Below are positions 20,119 through 29,843 of a stretch of DNA of 51,073 nt, one piece after another (the first letter of the stretch is position 1; every line of letters starts with the position of its first letter). Below the pieces are notes generated by a model. It did no database searches and was not told where the DNA came from. It saw only the letters and a list, made by a program, of their open reading frames with translations. Both the position numbers and the translations under genes were made by a program. Source of the DNA: Gammaproteobacteria bacterium (GTDB taxonomy: Bacteria > Pseudomonadota > Gammaproteobacteria > Burkholderiales > Burkholderiaceae_C); assembly GCA_018820395.1 (NCBI GenBank), contig JAHJOG010000183.1:1-51073 (forward strand), given 5' to 3'.

Positions 20119-21062
20119 TGCTCGCGGCGGCCGAACTTCTCCGCAATGTAGATGCCACCGAGCACCAGGGCCAAAGCCACGCCGTGATAAAGCGACAGTG
20201 CTTCGCCCAGCACCAAGACGGCCAAGAGCGGTCCGAAGATCGGCACCAGGTTGAGAAAAACGCCGGCCCGGGCCGGGCCGATGAGCTCGACCGCGCGAAT
20301 AAACGTCATCTGCGAAACGAACGAAGGCAACAGTCCGACGAAAGCAATCAGTGCGAAGCCTTTGGCGGTTGGAACGATGAAGTTGCCCATGGCGATCTCG
20401 GCCGCGAGCAAGGGCAGCGACACGAGGCACGCCACCAGTGCGGTCGCGGCGAAGAAGACGATGGCCGGGACGGGCGGGCGTCGGCGCAGCCCGAGCGCAT
20501 ACCCTGCATACAGCAAGCAGGCCAGCGTGATCCAGACGTCGCCGACGTTGAAGGACAACTGTGCGAGCCGCGCCAACTGGCCCTGGCAAGCGACCACCGC
20601 AATGCCGGCGACGGTGATCGCCACCCCGGCGAACTGCACGGGCCCGACCCGCGTGCGATAGAGCATGACGCTGCCGAGCAAAACCAGCACCGGGATGGAC
20701 CCCTGGATGATCGCGATGTTGACTGCCGTGGTGTGGTGCGCGGCCGCGTAGAAGAGGGCGTTGAAGCCCGTGAAGCCCAGAGCGCCCATCAGGAAGATGA
20801 ATGGCCAGGCGCCGCGCAACCCGGACCAGTGCGTGGCGATCTCGCGCCGCGAACTCAACCCCAGCGCGATGCAGCTCACCCCCCAGCGCGCGCAGGTCAG
20901 CATCATGGGCGAAACCTCGCCGACCGCGAGGCGCGCGGCAACCGCGTTGGCGCCCCAAATCAGCGTGGTCAATACCAAGAGCGGATAGGCCTGCCCGCGG
21001 AGCCATGGCAGCAAGAGACCGAGGCGGCCGAATGAATCGCGGGTGGGAGTGCCTGTGCGCAT
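20115..21062 (-). CDS. EamA/DMT-family transporter
   Basis: A 315-residue inner-membrane protein with ten predicted spans in two EamA halves (first half beginning LLVLTTLIWGANAVAARLAVGEVSPMM, second beginning near ITLACLLYAGYALGLRRR; the typical PVFGPLLAVLVLGEAL-like end is present as PIFGPLLAVLVLGEALSLYHGVALALVLGGIYIAE). Such proteins usually export amino acids or metabolites. Start at 21062 omits an implausible upstream extension. Followed directly by the FemAB-like gene. Confidence 0.88.
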   Translation of the reverse strand: MRTGTPTRDSFGRLGLLLPWLRGQAYPLLVLTTLIWGANAVAARLAVGEVSPMMLTCARWGVSCIALGLSSRREIATHWSGLRGAWPFIFLMGALGFTGFNALFYAAAHHTTAVNIAIIQGSIPVLVLLGSVMLYRTRVGPVQFAGVAITVAGIAVVACQGQLARLAQLSFNVGDVWITLACLLYAGYALGLRRRPPVPAIVFFAATALVACLVSLPLLAAEIAMGNFIVPTAKGFALIAFVGLLPSFVSQMTFIRAVELIGPARAGVFLNLVPIFGPLLAVLVLGEALSLYHGVALALVLGGIYIAEKFGRREQ

Positions 21063-21242
21063 CGAGCGACGAGAGTAACAGTCCTTTCGATGCCGAGCAG
21101 GGCCTTGCCTGGAAGGCGTGGCGGCTAGGGGGATTGAGCGGACGGCCGGCGTCATGGAGGGATACCAATGCAAAAGACGGCAGGCGCCTGGGGGTATCAG
21201 GGTCAGCCACCGTGGCTTTGGCAAGGATTGGCGCTAACCTAG

Positions 21243-21620
<378 letters not shown>

Positions 21621-21633
21621 GGCGGGCACCGCG

Positions 21634-22224
21634 TCAGAGAACTTCGGAAAGCTTGTCACCACCCGGCCGCCGGCGTGCCTCGTCGAGCAGGCTGGTCAGC
21701 GTCGCATCCACCTTGTCGCCGGCACGGATGAGATCCATCTGCCACTCGCCCATGAATCCGTCGCGCACCGCGTGGGCCAGGAATTCGAGCAGGGTGTCGT
21801 AATAGCCGGCGATGTTCAGGATCGCCACCGGCTTGTCGTGGTAGCCGAGTTGGCGCCATGTCCAGATCTCGAACAGTTCTTCGAAAGTTCCGATACCGCC
21901 CGGCAGCGCCACAAAGGCGTCCGCGCGTTCCCCCATCATCGCCTTGCGCTCGTGCATGGTGTCCACGACGTGGAGTTCGTCGCACAGCGGATTGGCCAGT
22001 TCCTTGTCGACCAGCGCCTTGGGAATGATGCCGACCACGCGGCCACCGGCGCTGCGCGTGGCTTCTGCCACTTCGCCCATGAGTCCGGTGCGGCCCCCGC
22101 CGTAGACCAGCTGCCCGCCGCGCGCCCCGATCCACTGACCCACCTCGCGCGCGGCCACCGAGAAGTCGGCCCGATCGCCCAGGCGGGAGCCGCAGTACAC
22201 ACAGATCGAAAAAGCTGGATTCAT
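21634..22224 (-). CDS. LOG-family protein (cytokinin riboside phosphohydrolase-like)
   Basis: 196 residues with the Rossmann-like fold and signature P-G-G-I-G-T-F-E-E-L-F-E of the LONELY GUY/TIGR00730 family, plus GGGRTGLMGEVA and the MHERKAMM segment. Members hydrolyse the N-glycosidic bond of nucleoside 5'-monophosphates, in bacteria typically AMP or cytokinin nucleotides. It starts 29 bases after dgkA on the same strand and is convergent with glnB. Confidence 0.92.
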   Translation of the reverse strand: MNPAFSICVYCGSRLGDRADFSVAAREVGQWIGARGGQLVYGGGRTGLMGEVAEATRSAGGRVVGIIPKALVDKELANPLCDELHVVDTMHERKAMMGERADAFVALPGGIGTFEELFEIWTWRQLGYHDKPVAILNIAGYYDTLLEFLAHAVRDGFMGEWQMDLIRAGDKVDATLTSLLDEARRRPGGDKLSEVL

Positions 22225-22253
22225 TGCGCCATCATGCCGCGGTCCGATGATTG

Positions 22254-22652
22254 TCAGATGGCTGCGAGCCGATGCCAGAGGGCTGCGATCCAAACGAGTG
22301 CGCACAGGACGATCGACAGCAACACGGCGGCGCTGCCCAGGTCCTTGGCCGTCTTGGAAAAAGCATGCCATTCGGGGCCCACGCGATCGATGGCGGCTTC
22401 GATGCCGCTGTTCAGCAGTTCGACGATCAGCACCAACATTACGACGCCGGCCAGGAGCGAGACTTCGACCCAGCCTTGCCCGATCCAGAACGCCGCGGGC
22501 ATCATGACCACGGCGCATGCGACTTCCTGTCGAAAGGCGGGCTCGCGCCAACCGGCTCGAAAGCCATCCAGCGAAATCAGCATGGCATGCCAGATCCGGC
22601 TGAGCCCCCGGCGCGATTCCTGTGGGTTGACCGGCGCGTCCTCGCGCTTCAT
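22254..22652 (-). CDS. dgkA: Diacylglycerol kinase
   Basis: A 132-residue trimeric inner-membrane kinase that rephosphorylates diacylglycerol to phosphatidate. The active-site segment E-L-L-N-S-G-I-E-A-A-I-D-R is intact, with three membrane helices and an amphipathic N-terminus (GLSRIWHAMLISLDGFRAGWREPAFRQE). The chosen ATG overlaps the RDD gene stop (ATGA). Confidence 0.94.
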   Translation of the reverse strand: MKREDAPVNPQESRRGLSRIWHAMLISLDGFRAGWREPAFRQEVACAVVMMPAAFWIGQGWVEVSLLAGVVMLVLIVELLNSGIEAAIDRVGPEWHAFSKTAKDLGSAAVLLSIVLCALVWIAALWHRLAAI

Positions 22653-23218
22653 GGTGTGCCTGCGGGGCGTGTGGCGACCAGGCGGGTGCCTGCCCAGGCA
22701 TCGTGCCAAAACTGGCGTTCCGGATGAAAGCGCGACAAGATCGCCCACACGGCCACCCAACCCAGAACGAGCACCGAGGATTCGCCGCCGCTCAGGCGAA
22801 AGGGCGCGATCGCAGCGAGCGGCGGCAGAAACCAAATCCAGCTCAGCAGGTACCGCGCCAACGCGCGCGCCTGGCTTACCGGTTGACCATGGCGGTCGAC
22901 CAGCCGAATGCCCCAGGTCTTCATGGCGAGTGTCTGGCCCCGGGACCAGAACCACACAAAATAGATGCCGAACACCACGAACAGGAAGGCCTGCAACAAA
23001 TGGCGTCTCGAGTCCATGGCGTCGCGCATCTGCCCGAGCGTGCTGAAGAGCCATCCGGCAAAGAAGACGACGGCAAACAGCAGCAGGCCCTCATAGAGCC
23101 AACACGCCATGCGGCGCCAAAGGCCGGGAGCGACGAGGGAATCGGATGCGTTGCGAAAGTGGGTCGCGGACGCGCCGGCGGACGGCGCCGCAACGGCTTC
23201 AGGGGAGCGAGAATCCAT
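22649..23218 (-). CDS. RDD-family membrane protein
   Basis: About 189 residues with two or three membrane helices and the family pattern: Arg in LWRRMACWLYEGLLL and the Asp pair in TWGIRLVDRHGQPVS. RDD proteins are poorly characterised, with some acting in ion transport. A GTG one codon earlier is an alternative start. Overlaps dgkA and follows the DUF3106 gene by 12 bases; such a gene in this position is usual in Burkholderiales. Confidence 0.87.
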   Translation of the reverse strand: MDSRSPEAVAAPSAGASATHFRNASDSLVAPGLWRRMACWLYEGLLLFAVVFFAGWLFSTLGQMRDAMDSRRHLLQAFLFVVFGIYFVWFWSRGQTLAMKTWGIRLVDRHGQPVSQARALARYLLSWIWFLPPLAAIAPFRLSGGESSVLVLGWVAVWAILSRFHPERQFWHDAWAGTRLVATRPAGTP

Positions 23219-23230
23219 CACCGCATTGGA

Positions 23231-23971
23231 TCACGGAGTCTTGGCGCTGGAAGCTGGCGCGTTGGGCGGCTCCGGGGTTGGAGGAGGCACTTGCGCTTCG
23301 GCCGACACCGGAGGTGGAGTGGCCGCACGTCCGACAGGCGCTGGTGCCGCGTGAGCTGGGACGGCTTGTTCGGCGGGCGGAGCCAGCTGGATCCGAGGCG
23401 CGTGGCGCGTTTCCGGGGACAGCGGCGAAACAGGTGCGAGCTTCTGACTGGGGATCGGCGCGATGGTCGACGAGGCCCCTGGCGGCCGCGCTGCCGCACG
23501 CGAAGCCAGCTTGTGCTTTTCTTCGGCGCTCAGGGCCTGATAGGCCTCCCACTTTGCCTTTCGCTCGTCGGCGGGAATCTTTCTGAGCTCGGCGAAGTTG
23601 AATCGGGCCCGGTCACGCTCCTGCGGGCTCAGGGTGCTCCATTCCGACATTCGGCTGTGCAGGATCTCCTGGTCTTCAGCCGACATGTGCGCGTAATTGC
23701 GCGACAGTGCGAGCCACTTGCGCTTGTGCGGAATCGTCAGATGGTTCCAGTGCGCGGCGAGCGGTTGCAGCGCGCGCTGCTGGCGCGGCGTCAGCTCGCG
23801 CCACAGCGGTTTGGTTTCCGCTGGCTTGGAGGCACCCGGTGTGCCGGATGCCGAAGCAGCCTTGCTTTGCGCGTGAGCCAGTTCAAACCCAGGCCCTGCG
23901 AAGAAGGCGCTCGCGATCAGCACGCATGCCGAACCACGCGCAACTGGACGAGAGAACCGGAATGACACCAT
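23231..23971 (-). CDS. Exported DUF3106 protein
   Basis: A 246-residue exported protein: signal peptide ending around FELAHAQS, then a repeated helix unit rich in Trp/Arg/Leu (LTPRQQRALQPLAAHWNHL, MSAEDQEILHSRMSEWSTLS, LSPQERDRARFNFAEL, LSAEEKHKLASRA), then a Pro/Ala-rich tail from about residue 165. The repeats of the form P-x-E/Q-R/Q are the DUF3106 pattern. Function unknown. It follows DUF3619 by 11 bases. Confidence 0.85.
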   Translation of the reverse strand: MVSFRFSRPVARGSACVLIASAFFAGPGFELAHAQSKAASASGTPGASKPAETKPLWRELTPRQQRALQPLAAHWNHLTIPHKRKWLALSRNYAHMSAEDQEILHSRMSEWSTLSPQERDRARFNFAELRKIPADERKAKWEAYQALSAEEKHKLASRAAARPPGASSTIAPIPSQKLAPVSPLSPETRHAPRIQLAPPAEQAVPAHAAPAPVGRAATPPPVSAEAQVPPPTPEPPNAPASSAKTP

Positions 23972-23982
23972 CAAACTTGCAC

Positions 23983-24405
23983 TCAGCGCTCTGACATGGC
24001 ACTGGTCTTCAGGAACTGGGCAAATCCGGGATCGGTGAAGGCAGCGGGCGGGAGATCGTCGGTCAAAAGCGCCGAATCGATTTCTGCCAACTGGTCAGCC
24101 CGGTTGTCGTCCTGCATCACGCTGATCACGATGAGCCCGGCCACCAGTGCGACCAGCGGCACCACGGAGCCGACGCGCATCCACCACAGTCCACCCAGCC
24201 GCGCTGCGATGCCACCCGCGACGACGGTGGGCATCGCGGGCCGTGGTGCCTCCTTGCGGTGCGCCATCGCCCGTTCACGCCCCACACGGAGGCGCTCGGC
24301 CAGGTCATGCGGAAGCTCGCCCGTGCCGGCGCTCAGTCGCGCGCTCACCCTGCGGCCAAACTGTTCTTCGAGAGCGGATGTCGAGGTCGTGTGCGTTGGT
24401 TTCAT
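23983..24405 (-). CDS. DUF3619 membrane protein, possible anti-sigma partner
   Basis: A 140-residue protein with a cytoplasm-like N-terminal helical part, a single membrane span near residues 78-100 (VGSVVPLVALVAGLIVISVM), and a short C-terminal portion ending LPPAAFTDPGFAQFLKTS. This topology (soluble N-terminus, one span, short outside part) and the four-base overlap with the sigma gene (24402-24405, ATGA) resemble sigma/anti-sigma pairs. The DUF call is by recognition; the anti-sigma role is inference. Confidence 0.8.
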   Translation of the reverse strand: MKPTHTTSTSALEEQFGRRVSARLSAGTGELPHDLAERLRVGRERAMAHRKEAPRPAMPTVVAGGIAARLGGLWWMRVGSVVPLVALVAGLIVISVMQDDNRADQLAEIDSALLTDDLPPAAFTDPGFAQFLKTSAMSER

Positions 24406-24968
24406 AGCGTGATTCCCTTGGCCGCGAGCGCTTTGCTCAGGGCATGCACTGCGCGAGAACAGTGCGTCTTGACGCTGCCTTCGGAGCAACCCATGGCTGC
24501 TGCCGTCTCCGAGACGTCCATTTCCTCCCAGTAACGCATCAAAAAGGCCTCGCGTTGACGGCCGGGCAGTGCGGCGATCTGTTCTTCGATCTCGTGAAAG
24601 ATCTGGGCCCGTCGCGTGGTGTCTTCGGCACTCTCGACCTGACGCGCGTCAGCAGGCGAAACCACGTGCTCCAGAAAATCGAAATCACCGCCTTCGTCCG
24701 CGGTTTCGAAGTCGCTCAGATTCGAAAAAAGCGCCCGGCGCGTCTTCTGCCGCCGAAACCAGTCGAGCGTGCAATTCGACAAGATGCGCTGGAAGAGCAG
24801 TGGCAATTCACCGGCCGGCTTGTCCCCATAATGCTCGGCCAGCTTCATCATGCTGTCCTGAACGATATCGAGCGCAGCCTCTTCATCCCTGACGTGGTAG
24901 ATCGAGCGCTTGAAGGCGCGCCTTTCGACGTTCTTCAGGAAATCGGACAGTTCTTGTTGAGTTGCCAA
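24402..24968 (-). CDS. ECF RNA polymerase sigma factor
   Basis: 188 residues of the sigma-70 ECF group. Region 2 includes YHVRDEEAALDIVQDSMMKLAEHYG (core binding and -10 recognition). Region 4 is a helix-turn-helix with ALPGRQREAFLMRYWEEMDVSETAAAMGCSEGSVKTHCSRAVHAL. It heads the minus-strand cluster DUF3619-DUF3106-RDD-dgkA-LOG. Sense and target genes unknown. Annotated in relatives as RpoE-like. Confidence 0.93.
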   Translation of the reverse strand: MATQQELSDFLKNVERRAFKRSIYHVRDEEAALDIVQDSMMKLAEHYGDKPAGELPLLFQRILSNCTLDWFRRQKTRRALFSNLSDFETADEGGDFDFLEHVVSPADARQVESAEDTTRRAQIFHEIEEQIAALPGRQREAFLMRYWEEMDVSETAAAMGCSEGSVKTHCSRAVHALSKALAAKGITL

Positions 24969-25033
24969 GCGCGCTCCGGCGTCGGGGCCACGCCGTCAGG
25001 AAAAAAGTGTCTCTCGAGGTTCGTACTCGTCGC

Positions 25034-25106
25034 CGCGGATTATGCATTTTCAACGCCGTTCGGGCCCGGGCGCATCGGAGGCCGGCCGCCAGTGTCATAA
25101 TCCGCG
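25034..25106. promoter_or_regulatory. 11-bp inverted repeat with mirrored CATAAT boxes between sigma and ilv operons
   Basis: CGCGGATTATG (25034-25044) and CATAATCCGCG (25096-25106) are perfect inverted repeats, 51 bases apart, in the 287-base gap between the divergent operons. Each copy presents CATAAT as a -10-like hexamer facing its own operon; on the plus strand it is preceded by TGT, an extended -10 pattern. No matching -35 boxes stand out. Interpreted as back-to-back promoters or a shared operator. Confidence 0.45.
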
Positions 25107-25255
25107 CTGCAAGTCAAAAGGCAAACGGGTCACGGTCCGGCGGCACGACAAGTCCGCCCATGGCTTTGGCCTCAAGTCTCGACGCGGCTTCAAAAGAGCT
25201 GGCGGAGAGGCACCCAAGGTTTTTCGTTCCCGAAAAAACGCAAAGGTTGATCATC

Positions 25256-27031
25256 ATGGAAATCTCCAAGGCGGAACTCGCTTCCGCTGCAGCCGTCACC
25301 GGCAGTCAAACGCAAGAACTCATGGGCGCCGAAGTGCTGGTCAAGGCACTCCAGGCCGAAGGCGTCAAGTACGTCTGGGGCTACCCGGGCGGTGCGGTTC
25401 TCTACATTTACGACGCTTTTTACAAGCAAGACACCATCCAGCACGTGCTGGTGCGGCACGAGCAGGCCGCCGTGCACGCTGCCGACGGGTATGCCCGCGC
25501 AACCGGCGATGTCGGTGTCGCTCTGGTCACGTCGGGGCCGGGGCTGACCAATGCCGTGACCGGCATCGCAACGGCCTACATGGACAGCATTCCGATGGTG
25601 ATCATTTCGGGCCAGGTGCCAACGGCTGCCATCGGCCTCGACGCCTTCCAGGAATGCGACACGGTTGGCATCACGCGGCCCATCGTCAAGCACAACTTTC
25701 TCGTCAAGGATCCCAAGGATCTTGCGATGACGATGAAGAAGGCGTTCCATATCGCCCGTAGCGGTCGGCCCGGGCCGGTGGTGGTCGATGTTCCCAAGGA
25801 CGTGTCGTTCAAGAAGACGCCCTACGAGGGCTATCCCGACAAGGTGCAGATGCGCTCGTACAACCCGGTGCGCAAGGGGCATGGCGGGCAGATCCGCAAG
25901 GCACTGCAACTGCTCCTGAGCGCGCGGCGTCCGTACATCTATACCGGCGGTGGTGTGCTGCTCGGCAATGCGACGCAGGAACTGCGCACACTCGTCGACC
26001 TTCTCGGTTATCCGGTCACCAACACGTTGATGGGCCTGGGCGCCTACCCGGCCAGCGATCGCAAGTTTCTCGGCATGCTGGGCATGCATGGAACCATCGA
26101 AGCCAACAACGCGATGCAGAACTGCGACGTGTTGCTCGCCGTCGGTGCACGCTTCGACGACCGGGTCATCGGCAACCCTAAGCATTTTGCGCAGAACGAA
26201 CGCAAGATCATTCACATCGACATCGACCCATCGAGCATTTCCAAGCGGGTCAAGGTCGACATCCCGATCGTCGGCGACGTGAAGGATGTGCTCACCGAAT
26301 TGATCTCGATGATCAAGGACACCGACACGCGTGTCGATCCGGCTGCGCTGGCAGGCTGGTGGGACACGATCGAAGGGTGGCGCAGCAAGGATTGCCTCAA
26401 GTACGACCGTGGCAACAAGGACGTCATCAAGCCCCAGCATGTGGTCGAGACGCTCTGGAATATGACCAAGGACGCCGACACGTACATCACGTCCGACGTC
26501 GGTCAACACCAGATGTGGGCCGCCCAGTACTACCGCTTCGACGAGCCCCGGCGTTGGATCAATTCGGGTGGCCTCGGCACGATGGGTGTCGGTATTCCCT
26601 ATGCGATGGGCATCAAGCTGGCCAAGCCGGAGTCCGAAGTGTTCTGCATCACGGGCGAAGGTTCGGTGCAGATGTGCATCCAGGAACTGTCGACCTGCCT
26701 GCAGTACAACACTCCGATCAAGATCTGCTCGCTCAACAACCGCTACCTCGGCATGGTCCGGCAGTGGCAGGAGATCGAGTACTCGGGGCGCTACAGCCAC
26801 AGTTACATGGACGCGCTGCCCAATTTCGTGAAGCTTGCAGAAGCTTATGGCCACGTCGGCATGCTGATCGAGCGTCCGCAAGACGTCGAGCCGGCGCTGC
26901 GCGAAGCGCGCAAGCTCAAGGACCGGACCGTGTTCATGGATTTCCGCACCGACCCGACCGAAAACGTCTTCCCGATGGTCAAGGCCGGGATGGGGATCAC
27001 CGAGATGATTCTCGGCAGCGAAGATCTCTGA
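25256..27031 (+). CDS. ilvB: Acetolactate synthase, catalytic (large) subunit
   Basis: Thiamine-diphosphate enzyme that condenses pyruvate with pyruvate or 2-ketobutyrate, the first common step to valine, leucine and isoleucine. The 591-residue protein has the three AHAS domains: catalytic Glu in VRHEQAAVHAADGYARATG, FAD-contact region, and the TPP/Mg motif GEGSVQM...NNRYLGMVRQWQ. The motif has Glu where GDG is usual. The ATG at 25256 is chosen as the first start before the conserved MGAEVLVKALQAEGV block. First gene of ilvBNC. The family is commonly feedback-controlled through the small subunit. Confidence 0.96.
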   Translation: MEISKAELASAAAVTGSQTQELMGAEVLVKALQAEGVKYVWGYPGGAVLYIYDAFYKQDTIQHVLVRHEQAAVHAADGYARATGDVGVALVTSGPGLTNAVTGIATAYMDSIPMVIISGQVPTAAIGLDAFQECDTVGITRPIVKHNFLVKDPKDLAMTMKKAFHIARSGRPGPVVVDVPKDVSFKKTPYEGYPDKVQMRSYNPVRKGHGGQIRKALQLLLSARRPYIYTGGGVLLGNATQELRTLVDLLGYPVTNTLMGLGAYPASDRKFLGMLGMHGTIEANNAMQNCDVLLAVGARFDDRVIGNPKHFAQNERKIIHIDIDPSSISKRVKVDIPIVGDVKDVLTELISMIKDTDTRVDPAALAGWWDTIEGWRSKDCLKYDRGNKDVIKPQHVVETLWNMTKDADTYITSDVGQHQMWAAQYYRFDEPRRWINSGGLGTMGVGIPYAMGIKLAKPESEVFCITGEGSVQMCIQELSTCLQYNTPIKICSLNNRYLGMVRQWQEIEYSGRYSHSYMDALPNFVKLAEAYGHVGMLIERPQDVEPALREARKLKDRTVFMDFRTDPTENVFPMVKAGMGITEMILGSEDL

Positions 27032-27136
27032 CAACGCACCGCGCCTTCCCAAAACTCACACAGGCGAATCTATTGCCCGCCGAGCCTGCGCATTACCGTG
27101 CGCGGGGGAGGGCGGCGAAAAGAGGAGTCCGCACCC

Positions 27137-28695
<1,559 letters not shown>

Positions 28696-28860
28696 GCTCG
28701 CCCCCAGGCTGCGCGCACTTTGTGTCGCTTCGCCAACCCCCTGCCGGGGGCAACACCTACGGCCCGGCGAAGCCGGTTCCGTGGTGTTCCTGGCTCGGCC
28801 GGTTTTGGTCTTCGCCGACCTTGTTTGCTTGCGGTGTGGCGCTTCGCGGGGGCGGTCGGT
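28696..28860 (+). repeat. Dispersed Comamonadaceae-type intergenic repeat with nested hairpins
   Basis: The gap between ilvC and pssA holds a sequence I recognise from many Variovorax/Acidovorax intergenic regions. It starts right after the ilvC stop. Structure seen here: hairpin CCCCC-TGCC-GGGGG (28737-28750); then a longer stem AACACC...GGTGTT (28752-28757 with 28783-28788) extended by CGG/CCG and holding an inner CCGGC-GAA-GCCGG hairpin (28764-28776). Only one copy is in this window, so the dispersed nature is from memory, not shown here. It may act as a transcript end or processing element. Confidence 0.6.
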
Positions 28861-28880
28861 GGATGCGCTAGGATGACTTC

Positions 28881-29705
28881 ATGCATGACGACACGATTCC
28901 CGACGAGGTGACGCCGCGCAAGCGGCGCAAGGGAATCTACATCCTGCCGAATCTGTTCACGCTGGCCGCGTTGTTCGGTGGGTTCTATTCGATCGTGATG
29001 GCGATGAATGCGCGGTTCGATCTGGCTGCGCTCGGCGTGTTCGCGGCGATGATTCTCGACAGTCTCGACGGGCGCGTGGCACGCATGACGAACACGCAGA
29101 GCGCTTTCGGCGAGCAGATGGATTCGCTGTCCGACATGGTGTCCTTCGGCGCGGCACCGGCACTCATCGCTTACGAGTGGTCTCTCAAGGGGCTCGGTCG
29201 TTGGGGGTGGATCGCGGCCTTCGTCTATTGCGCGTGCGCGGCCTTGCGGTTGGCGCGCTTCAACGTCAACACGGGTGTCGTCGACAAGCGCTGGTTCCAG
29301 GGACTGCCGTCGCCTGCCGCGGCCGCACTCGTGGCCGGGTTCATCTGGCTGATGACGGAATGGGGAAAGCGCGGCGGCGAGGTCTTGTTTCTTTCGTGGT
29401 CGCAGATCACTTGGATCACCTTCGTCTTCACGCTGTATGCGGGGCTCTCGATGGTGACCAACGCGCCCTTCTACAGCTTCAAGGACGTGCAGATGAAGCG
29501 CAGCGTGCCTTTCGCGGCGATCGTCTTGATCGCGCTCGGCATTGCCGTGGTGAACATTCATCCGCCGACCGTTCTGTTCGGACTCTTCGTCGCCTATGGC
29601 ATGAGCGGGTACGTGGTGTATGGCTGGCGCCGTTCCAAAGGCCAGCCGGCGAGTCTGATCAGCATCTCGACTGACGAACCCGACGAGCGCGGCCTGCATA
29701 ACTAG
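28881..29705 (+). CDS. pssA: CDP-diacylglycerol-serine O-phosphatidyltransferase
   Basis: Makes phosphatidylserine, the precursor of phosphatidylethanolamine, in the inner membrane. 274 residues with about seven spans and the CDP-alcohol phosphotransferase signature D-(x)2-D-G-x2-A-R-x8-G-x3-D-x3-D, seen as DSLDGRVARMTNTQSAFGEQMDSLSD at about residues 54-80 (long form shown elsewhere as its key residues). N-terminus is basic (TPRKRRKG) before the first span. It sits between ilvC and leuA, an arrangement common in this bacterial group. Confidence 0.94.
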   Translation: MHDDTIPDEVTPRKRRKGIYILPNLFTLAALFGGFYSIVMAMNARFDLAALGVFAAMILDSLDGRVARMTNTQSAFGEQMDSLSDMVSFGAAPALIAYEWSLKGLGRWGWIAAFVYCACAALRLARFNVNTGVVDKRWFQGLPSPAAAALVAGFIWLMTEWGKRGGEVLFLSWSQITWITFVFTLYAGLSMVTNAPFYSFKDVQMKRSVPFAAIVLIALGIAVVNIHPPTVLFGLFVAYGMSGYVVYGWRRSKGQPASLISISTDEPDERGLHN

Positions 29706-29717
29706 CGGCGGCTGTGC

Positions 29718-29723
29718 TACATT
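29718..29723 (+). promoter_or_regulatory. Possible extended -10 of the leuA leader transcript
   Basis: TACATT preceded by TG-C (29715-29717) fits an extended -10. Transcription would begin near 29730, only about four bases before the leader-peptide ATG, so the leader would be almost leaderless; no Shine-Dalgarno precedes that ATG. No good -35 is visible. Confidence 0.3.
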
Positions 29724-29733
29724 GCACGTCTCC

Positions 29734-29787
29734 ATGAACAAGATTTCGCTGGCTCTACTACTGATCCCTCACGGGCGAAGACGGTAG
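29734..29787 (+). CDS. leuA leader peptide
   Basis: A 17-residue open frame, [17 protein letters not shown], ending in TAG. Four leucine codons lie in five positions (codons 6, 8, 9, 10: CTG, CTA, CTA, CTG); CTA is rare in such a GC-rich genome, which would sharpen sensing of charged Leu-tRNA. It is placed directly before a terminator hairpin and the two isopropylmalate synthase genes, the defining layout of a leucine attenuator. Too short to be found by length-based gene calling. Confidence 0.85.
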   Translation: MNKISLALLLIPHGRRR

Positions 29788-29805
29788 CGCGCGCGCAATC
29801 CATCC

Positions 29806-29843
29806 AACGGCCCGTTCGCACCAGCAACGGGCCGTTTGTTTTT
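29806..29843 (+). terminator. leuA attenuator (terminator with competing pairings)
   Basis: A perfect 11-bp stem (AACGGCCCGTT 29806-29816 / AACGGGCCGTT 29826-29836, 9-base loop) followed by a T-rich tract to 29843. Two alternatives compete: ACGGGC inside the leader-peptide gene (29771-29776) is complementary to GCCCGT in the left arm (29810-29815), and ACCAGCAAC of the loop/right arm (29820-29828) is complementary to GTTGCTGGT downstream (29846-29854). Stalling at the Leu codons would free the first segment and open the terminator. Confidence 0.87.

Noticed and set aside
20119-21210. N-terminal extension of the FemAB-like frame giving a 762-residue protein
   Set aside because: The extension lies wholly within the EamA transporter gene in another frame; the GTGA overlap gives a natural start at 20118.
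25219-25238. Stem-loop TTTTTCG-TTCC-CGAAAAA upstream of ilvB, considered as an ilv attenuator
   Set aside because: A/T-rich stem with A's after it on the coding strand, so not a terminator; no short frame rich in Val/Leu/Ile codons precedes it.
28696-28880. tRNA or small structured RNA gene between ilvC and pssA
   Set aside because: No cloverleaf, T-loop GTTCRA or anticodon arm arrangement; the hairpins match a dispersed repeat better.
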